From Anaerolineae bacterium (lineage in GTDB: Bacteria > Chloroflexota > Anaerolineae > 4572-78 > NAK82), in contig JAUVRU010000041.1 of NCBI GenBank assembly GCA_030597485.1, positions 1-9,853 of the forward strand: 9,853 bases of DNA. The letters are read 5' to 3'. Positions 6,303-9,853 of the stretch are shown here, piece after piece (the stretch's first letter is position 1; every line of letters begins with the position of its first letter). A program made the translations under genes and the position numbers. The notes beneath the pieces are model-generated. The model did no database searches. It worked only from the letters and a program-made list of their open reading frames with translations, and was not told the origin of the DNA.

Positions 6303-6769
6303 ACGCTGACGGCACCAAGACGGTCGCCACCAACCGCAAGGCCCGCCACGACTACTTCTTCGAGGACACCTTTGAAGCCGGCATTGCCCTGACCGGCACC
6401 GAGATCAAGTCGGTGCGCGCCGGTCAGGTGAGCCTGCGTGATAGCTTTGCCACCATCAAGGACGGTGAGATGTGGCTGATGAACGTCCACATCGCCGCCT
6501 ACCGCCAGGCATCTCACTTCAACCACGAGCCGCGTCGCCCCCGCAAGCTGTTGATGCATCGCCGCGAGATCAACCGGCTGACGGGCAAACTGCAGGAAAA
6601 GGGCCTCACCCTGATACCCCTGCGCCTCTATCTGAAGAACAACCTGGCCAAGGTGGAACTGGGGCTGGGCCGTGGCAAGAGGCAATATGACAAACGAGCC
6701 ACTCTGAAGGCAAAGGAATCGCGCCGTGAGGTTGAGCGGGCGATAGCCCGCCACAAGAAGGGCGACTGA
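6299..6769 (+). CDS. smpB: SsrA-binding protein SmpB
   Basis: A 156-residue RNA-binding protein that delivers tmRNA (SsrA) to stalled ribosomes in trans-translation. Family hallmarks are all present: NRKARHDYF (12-20), GTEIKSVRAG (33-42), NVHIAAY (62-68), HEPRRPRKLL (76-85), KGLTLIPLRLY (101-111), and the basic tail GKRQYDKR ... REVERAI (126-149) that enters the ribosome. Length is normal. The start is GTG 6299, with GGAG five bases upstream. It overlaps the protease stop as GTGA, so translation is coupled. No ssrA gene is seen downstream, although it is often near smpB in other bacteria. Linkage to S41 proteases is sensible because Prc-type enzymes degrade ssrA-tagged proteins in E. coli; that link here is inference. 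Confidence 0.95.
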   Translation: MNADGTKTVATNRKARHDYFFEDTFEAGIALTGTEIKSVRAGQVSLRDSFATIKDGEMWLMNVHIAAYRQASHFNHEPRRPRKLLMHRREINRLTGKLQEKGLTLIPLRLYLKNNLAKVELGLGRGKRQYDKRATLKAKESRREVERAIARHKKGD

Positions 6770-6789
6770 TGGACGCGGCGACCCCAGCA

Positions 6790-6837
6790 GCCAGCGCCTC
6801 GACATAGATCGAGATGTGGAGGGCTATCCCCGCTGGC
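6790..6837 (+). terminator. Long bulged hairpin downstream of smpB
   Basis: gccagcg (6790-6796) pairs with cgctggc (6831-6837). Inside, cctcgacat (6797-6805) pairs with atgtggagg (6814-6822) at 8 of 9 positions around an 8-nt loop, leaving eight unpaired bases (6823-6830) on the 3' side. It begins 20 nt after the smpB stop. There is no T-tract, so it would be a transcript-end or stabilising hairpin rather than a canonical intrinsic terminator. Confidence 0.4.
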
Positions 6838-6871
6838 GCCGATCTGGATGCAGGCTCATCATCCCCTCCAT

Positions 6872-6900
6872 TTGACATCACGGCCGCTTGTGATTACAAT
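6872..6900 (+). promoter_or_regulatory. Near-consensus promoter and possible operator of mazEF
   Basis: TTGACA (6872-6877), a 17-nt spacer and TACAAT (6895-6900) make the strongest promoter in the window, with transcription starting near 6907. The spacer contains an inverted repeat, atcac (6877-6881) and gtgat (6890-6894), separated by 8 nt. That is where an AbrB-fold antitoxin would be expected to bind for autorepression. The repeat is visible; binding is inferred. Confidence 0.75.
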
Positions 6901-6934
6901 GTAAGTCCACCCCCGTGGTTGAGGAGGGATACCG

Positions 6935-7201
6935 ATGGGCACTGGCGTGAAAACACGTATAGTGAGGATTGGCAACTCGCACGGCATCCGCATCCCCAAG
7001 CCATTGTTGGAGCAGGTTGGCCTTTCCGGAGAGGTGGAACTGGAGGTGCAGGACAATCATCTCGTGGTTCGGGCAGCCCACCGCCCGCGCCAGGGATGGG
7101 CGGATCAGTTCCAGGCGATGGCCGAGCAGGACGACGACCGCCTGCTCGATGCAGACGCACCCAGCCTGACTCAGTGGGATGAGGATGAGTGGGAATGGTA
7201 G
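6935..7201 (+). CDS. mazE: MazE-like antitoxin, SpoVT/AbrB fold
   Basis: An 88-residue DNA-binding antitoxin that neutralises the toxin encoded directly downstream and usually represses its own promoter. Residues 5-50 have the swapped-hairpin AbrB pattern: TRIVRIGNSHGIRIPKPLL, then an acidic strand and LVVRA. The C-terminal half (about 52-88) is strongly acidic and Trp-rich (DQFQAMAEQDDDRLLD, WDEDEWEW), as expected of the flexible tail that wraps the toxin. The ATG at 6935 has GGAGG seven bases upstream. The stop codon overlaps the start of mazF, typical of toxin-antitoxin operons. Length is normal for the family. Confidence 0.9.
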   Translation: MGTGVKTRIVRIGNSHGIRIPKPLLEQVGLSGEVELEVQDNHLVVRAAHRPRQGWADQFQAMAEQDDDRLLDADAPSLTQWDEDEWEW

Positions 7202-7518
7202 TCAGCCGCTTCGAGGTCTACCTTGTGAGTCTCGATCCCACGGTGGGCAGCGAGATCCAAAAAGCCCGACCTTGCCTGGTAGTATCGCCAGATGAGATGA
7301 ATCACCATATCGCTACGGTGATTATCGCCCCGATGACCACCAGAGGACGGTCATATCCCACCCGTGTGCCCTGCCGATTTCAGGGCAAGGAGGGCCAGAT
7401 CGTCCTAGACCAACTGCGGACCGTTGACAAGAAGCGGCTCGTCAGGCGACTTGGCAGCGTCCCGGCGCCCACGCAGCACGCGGTGCTAGCAGTCCTGGCT
7501 GAGATGTTTGCGCGGTGA
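7195..7518 (+). CDS. mazF: MazF-type endoribonuclease toxin
   Basis: A 107-residue PemK/MazF toxin that cleaves single-stranded RNA at short sequence motifs and halts growth when its antitoxin is degraded. Family motifs are DPTVGSEIQKARPCLVVSP (14-32), APMTT (45-49), GQIVLDQLRTVDKKRL and a C-terminal helix. Arg25 and Thr48, the catalytic pair known in B. subtilis MazF, occupy the same positions, so it should be active. The ATG at 7195 overlaps mazE by 7 nt; GTG 7189 is an alternative start that adds two residues. GAGG at 7181-7184 is a distant SD, and coupling to mazE translation probably matters more. A perfect palindrome starts 2 nt after the stop codon. Confidence 0.92.
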   Translation: MVVSRFEVYLVSLDPTVGSEIQKARPCLVVSPDEMNHHIATVIIAPMTTRGRSYPTRVPCRFQGKEGQIVLDQLRTVDKKRLVRRLGSVPAPTQHAVLAVLAEMFAR

Positions 7519-7520
7519 AG

Positions 7521-7559
7521 TGCAGTCTCCCGGAGACTCGAAGTCTCCGGGAGACTGCA
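7521..7559. repeat. Perfect 18-bp inverted repeat with 3-nt loop
   Basis: Arms 7521-7538 and 7542-7559 are exact complements around cga. Each arm contains its own agtctc-ccg-gagact hairpin, so the structure is a palindrome of palindromes like the element at 44-78, with a different sequence. A degraded further unit (agactgggagac, 7559-7570) follows. It begins just after the mazF stop and may stabilise or end that mRNA, but has no T-tract. Confidence 0.85.
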
Positions 7560-7561
7560 GA

Positions 7562-7666
7562 CTGGGAGACCTCGCTCGTGAGTCGACCGCCATCGCACAG
7601 CGCACCTACCGAGATTTCGTCGAGTCGTACTGGAACTGGATTTGCCAGCAGTTGGTCACCTGCTGA
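7562..7666 (+). pseudogene. Possible C-terminal coding remnant
   Basis: One frame from about 7562 to the TGA at 7664-7666 reads like real protein, ending AQRTYRDFVESYWNWICQQL plus four residues: a plausible amphipathic, aromatic-rich helix. Upstream, the frame runs straight into the palindrome (which would encode SPGD-type repeats from a GTG at 7520) and has no SD. It may be the tail of a gene whose 5' part was lost, or a small gene with the repeat inserted near its start. I do not recognise the family. The rest of 7519-7725 shows a 6-bp hairpin (7646-7665) and an isolated TTGACA (7667-7672) without a good -10. Confidence 0.3.
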
Positions 7667-7725
7667 TTGACAAGGATATGTGAATTCCCTTTCCGCATGC
7701 CAGGAGAGCAATTCAAGGAGCGGGT

Positions 7726-9471
7726 ATGCTGCGCCACATTCTTACCAAACAACAAGATGAAATCCTGACCGAGGAACGCCGCCAGCTGAGCCAGCTGCGG
7801 GTTGTGCTGGCCCGCTTCGACATCGCGCCCGAGGACCAGGCCACCCTGGAGCGCTCCATCCGTCAGCTGGATGAGCTGTTCGTGCTGGTGGTGGTGGGCG
7901 AGTTCAACGCCGGCAAGAGCGCCTTCATCAACGCGCTGCTGGGCCAGCCCGTGCTGGAGGAAGGGGTCACCCCCACCACCACCCGCATCCATCTGCTCAA
8001 ACACGGTGCCACCAGCCGGCGGGAGGTGGTCGCATCGGCCATGGAGGTCATCACCGCCCCGGTAGACCTGTTGCGTGAGATCAACATCGTGGACACGCCC
8101 GGCACTAACGCCATCCAACGAGAGCACGAGGCCATCACTCAGGAATTCGTCCCCCGCTCCGACATGGTGCTCTTCGTCACCTCTGCCGATCGCCCCTTCA
8201 CCGAAAGCGAACGGGCCTTCCTGGAGCGCATCCGCGATTGGGGCAAGAAGGTGGTGGTGATCGTCAACAAGATTGACATCCTGGACACGCCCGAAGACGT
8301 GGCCCAGATCGAAGCCTTCATCGCCGAGAATGCCCGCACGCTGCTCGGCCTGGCGCCTGAGATCTTCCCCGTGTCATCCCGTGATGCGCTGCGGGCCAAG
8401 CAGGCAGAAACACCTGGCGAGAGTGACTCCCTGATGGCGGACAGCCGGTTTGAGGCGCTGGAGGGGTATATCCTGGCCACGCTGGACGAAGAAGGACGGG
8501 TTCGTCTCAAGCTGCTCAATCCCCTGGGGGTGGGGCTGCACCTGGGGGAGAAGTACCTGGAGGTGATTGACCAACGGCTGGGCCTGCTCAAGGATGACCT
8601 GATCACCATTCAGGACATCGACAGCCAGCTGATTGTGTATAAGCAGGATATGACCCGCGATTTTCGCTACCGGCTGGCTGAGGTGGAGAACGTGCTGCAC
8701 GGCTTCGAGAACCGGGGAAATGAGTTCTTTGACGAGACCATGCGGCTGGCCCGAATCTTCGACCTTATCAACAAGCCCAAGATCAAGGCCGACTTCCAGC
8801 GCCAGGTCGTCGCCGATGCGCCCCAGCTGATCGAGCAGCGGGTGACGGAGGTGATTGACTGGATGGTGTCCAGCGATCTGCGCCAATGGCAGGCGGTGAT
8901 GGATCACCTGGCCCGTCGCCAGGCGGAGCATGCTGACCGCATCGTGGGTCAGGTGGGAGGCAGCTTCGACTACGACCGCTCTCGGCTGCTGGACACGGTG
9001 GGGCGGGCCGCTCAAGAAGCGGTTGAGAGCTACGACCCGGAGGCTGAGGCTATCCGGTTGTCCGAGTCGGTTCAGATGGCGGTGGCCGGCACCGCGCTGG
9101 TGGAGGTGGGTGCTATCGGGCTGGGCGCCTTGGTCACCGTGCTGGCCACCACTACCCTGGCCGATGTGACCGGCATCCTGGCCGCCAGCGCCGTGGCCGT
9201 GTTGGGCTTGTTCATCATTCCCGCCCGCCGCCGCCGGGCCAAGCAGGAGTTACGTCAGAAGATCGCTGAGATGCGTGAACAGTTGATGACCGCCATGACC
9301 GTGCAGTTCGAGCGGGAATTGGAACGCAGCCTGCATCGCATCAACGAGGCGATCGCCCCCTACACCCGCTTTGTCCGCGCCGAACGTGACCGGCTGGCGG
9401 AGACTCGCACTGAACTGACCGCCATTGGCGAGGAGCTGGGCCGGCTGAAAGCCCGCATCGAGGCGCTGTGA
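7726..9471 (+). CDS. Bacterial dynamin-like GTPase
   Basis: A 581-residue membrane-remodelling GTPase of the dynamin superfamily. GTPase motifs are G1 GEFNAGKS (58-65), G2 threonines in VTPTTT (81-86), G3 DTPG (123-126), G4 NKID (181-184), and a G5-like VSSRDA (216-221). A long helical neck/stalk region (about 245-448) follows. Next comes a hydrophobic hairpin, about 451-475 and 478-499, closed by the basic RRRRAK; this would be the membrane paddle or anchor. The C-terminal 505-581 is coiled coil. Size and order match bacterial dynamin-like proteins. The ATG at 7726 has AAGGAG five bases upstream. Many such proteins are encoded as adjacent pairs; here it is alone, which suggests a homomer or a partner elsewhere. 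The membrane role (fission, repair, phage resistance) cannot be told from sequence. Confidence 0.9.
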   Translation: MLRHILTKQQDEILTEERRQLSQLRVVLARFDIAPEDQATLERSIRQLDELFVLVVVGEFNAGKSAFINALLGQPVLEEGVTPTTTRIHLLKHGATSRREVVASAMEVITAPVDLLREINIVDTPGTNAIQREHEAITQEFVPRSDMVLFVTSADRPFTESERAFLERIRDWGKKVVVIVNKIDILDTPEDVAQIEAFIAENARTLLGLAPEIFPVSSRDALRAKQAETPGESDSLMADSRFEALEGYILATLDEEGRVRLKLLNPLGVGLHLGEKYLEVIDQRLGLLKDDLITIQDIDSQLIVYKQDMTRDFRYRLAEVENVLHGFENRGNEFFDETMRLARIFDLINKPKIKADFQRQVVADAPQLIEQRVTEVIDWMVSSDLRQWQAVMDHLARRQAEHADRIVGQVGGSFDYDRSRLLDTVGRAAQEAVESYDPEAEAIRLSESVQMAVAGTALVEVGAIGLGALVTVLATTTLADVTGILAASAVAVLGLFIIPARRRRAKQELRQKIAEMREQLMTAMTVQFERELERSLHRINEAIAPYTRFVRAERDRLAETRTELTAIGEELGRLKARIEAL

Positions 9472-9485
9472 CCTGGCTGCGCCCT

Positions 9486-9730
<245 letters not shown>

Positions 9731-9749
9731 AGGCAAGAGCCTCCCATTG

Positions 9750-9853
9750 TCAATGTCGATTCTTGAAGGCCACCGGCAGCCTGGCCCCGTATAGCAGATA
9801 GTAGCGAGCCACGGCGAAGTCATCGCTGCCACACACACGAGTATACCACATTA
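9750..9853 (-). CDS. C-terminal end of an unidentified protein (partial)
   Basis: The minus strand from the window edge to a TGA at 9750-9752 is open and reads GSDDFAVARYYLLYGARLP followed by VAFKNRH. The aromatic, alternating pattern looks like genuine coding sequence rather than a shadow. It ends 19 nt before the DUF433 start, so the two could be co-transcribed. An ATG at 9851 is in frame, but the gene more likely begins beyond the window. I do not recognise the family. Confidence 0.4.
   Translation of the reverse strand, partial: MWYTRVCGSDDFAVARYYLLYGARLPVAFKNRH

Noticed and set aside
6770..6934. ssrA (tmRNA) gene after smpB
   Set aside because: No tRNA-like ends or tag ORF could be found; the space holds only a hairpin and the mazEF promoter.
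7606..9015. Leftward open frames under the dynamin gene
   Set aside because: They are antisense to a clearly motif-bearing gene and show no domain.

Overview
The window is GC-rich bacterial chromosomal DNA. Gene content and style (single-domain PPK2 polyphosphate kinases, paired C-terminal processing proteases just ahead of smpB, a mazEF pair, a large bacterial dynamin-like GTPase, a DUF433 gene, short perfect palindromes between genes) suggest a Chloroflexota bacterium of the Anaerolineae/Caldilineae type. That assignment is an inference from style; the window holds no rRNA or other phylogenetic marker beyond smpB.

Layout. Positions 1-118 hold a perfect 35-bp palindrome and no gene. From 119 to 3474 everything reads leftward: a secreted LysM/META-domain protein (119-1249) and a two-gene polyphosphate kinase 2 operon (1458-2249 and 2252-3097). 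The operon is preceded by a leader of about 375 nt with its own promoter (3481-3509), an SD-sequestering hairpin and a possible 49-residue leader ORF. A second promoter (3625-3653) fires rightward into two tandem S41 proteases (3688-4896 and 5067-6302) and smpB, whose GTG start overlaps the second protease's stop codon. The two proteases are separated by an imperfect inverted repeat.

Rightward from 6872 there is a near-consensus promoter with a possible operator and an overlapping mazE-mazF antitoxin/toxin pair. A second perfect palindrome (39 bp) of the same architecture as the first follows immediately, overlapping a possible coding remnant. Next comes a 581-residue dynamin-like GTPase. The right edge carries a leftward DUF433 gene broken by a 2-nt insertion and the C-terminal end of an unidentified protein.

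How the genes work together. The PPK2 pair moves phosphate between polyphosphate and nucleotides. The S41 proteases act on envelope or extracytoplasmic proteins, and S41 enzymes of the Prc/Tsp family are known to degrade ssrA-tagged proteins. SmpB is the tmRNA partner that makes such tags, so the S41-S41-smpB linkage is functionally plausible, although no ssrA gene is in the window. MazEF and the DUF433 remnant are stress/accessory elements. I see no clearly new multi-gene system. The most promising unexplained structures are the ppk2 leader with its masked SD and the two same-shape, different-sequence palindromes.
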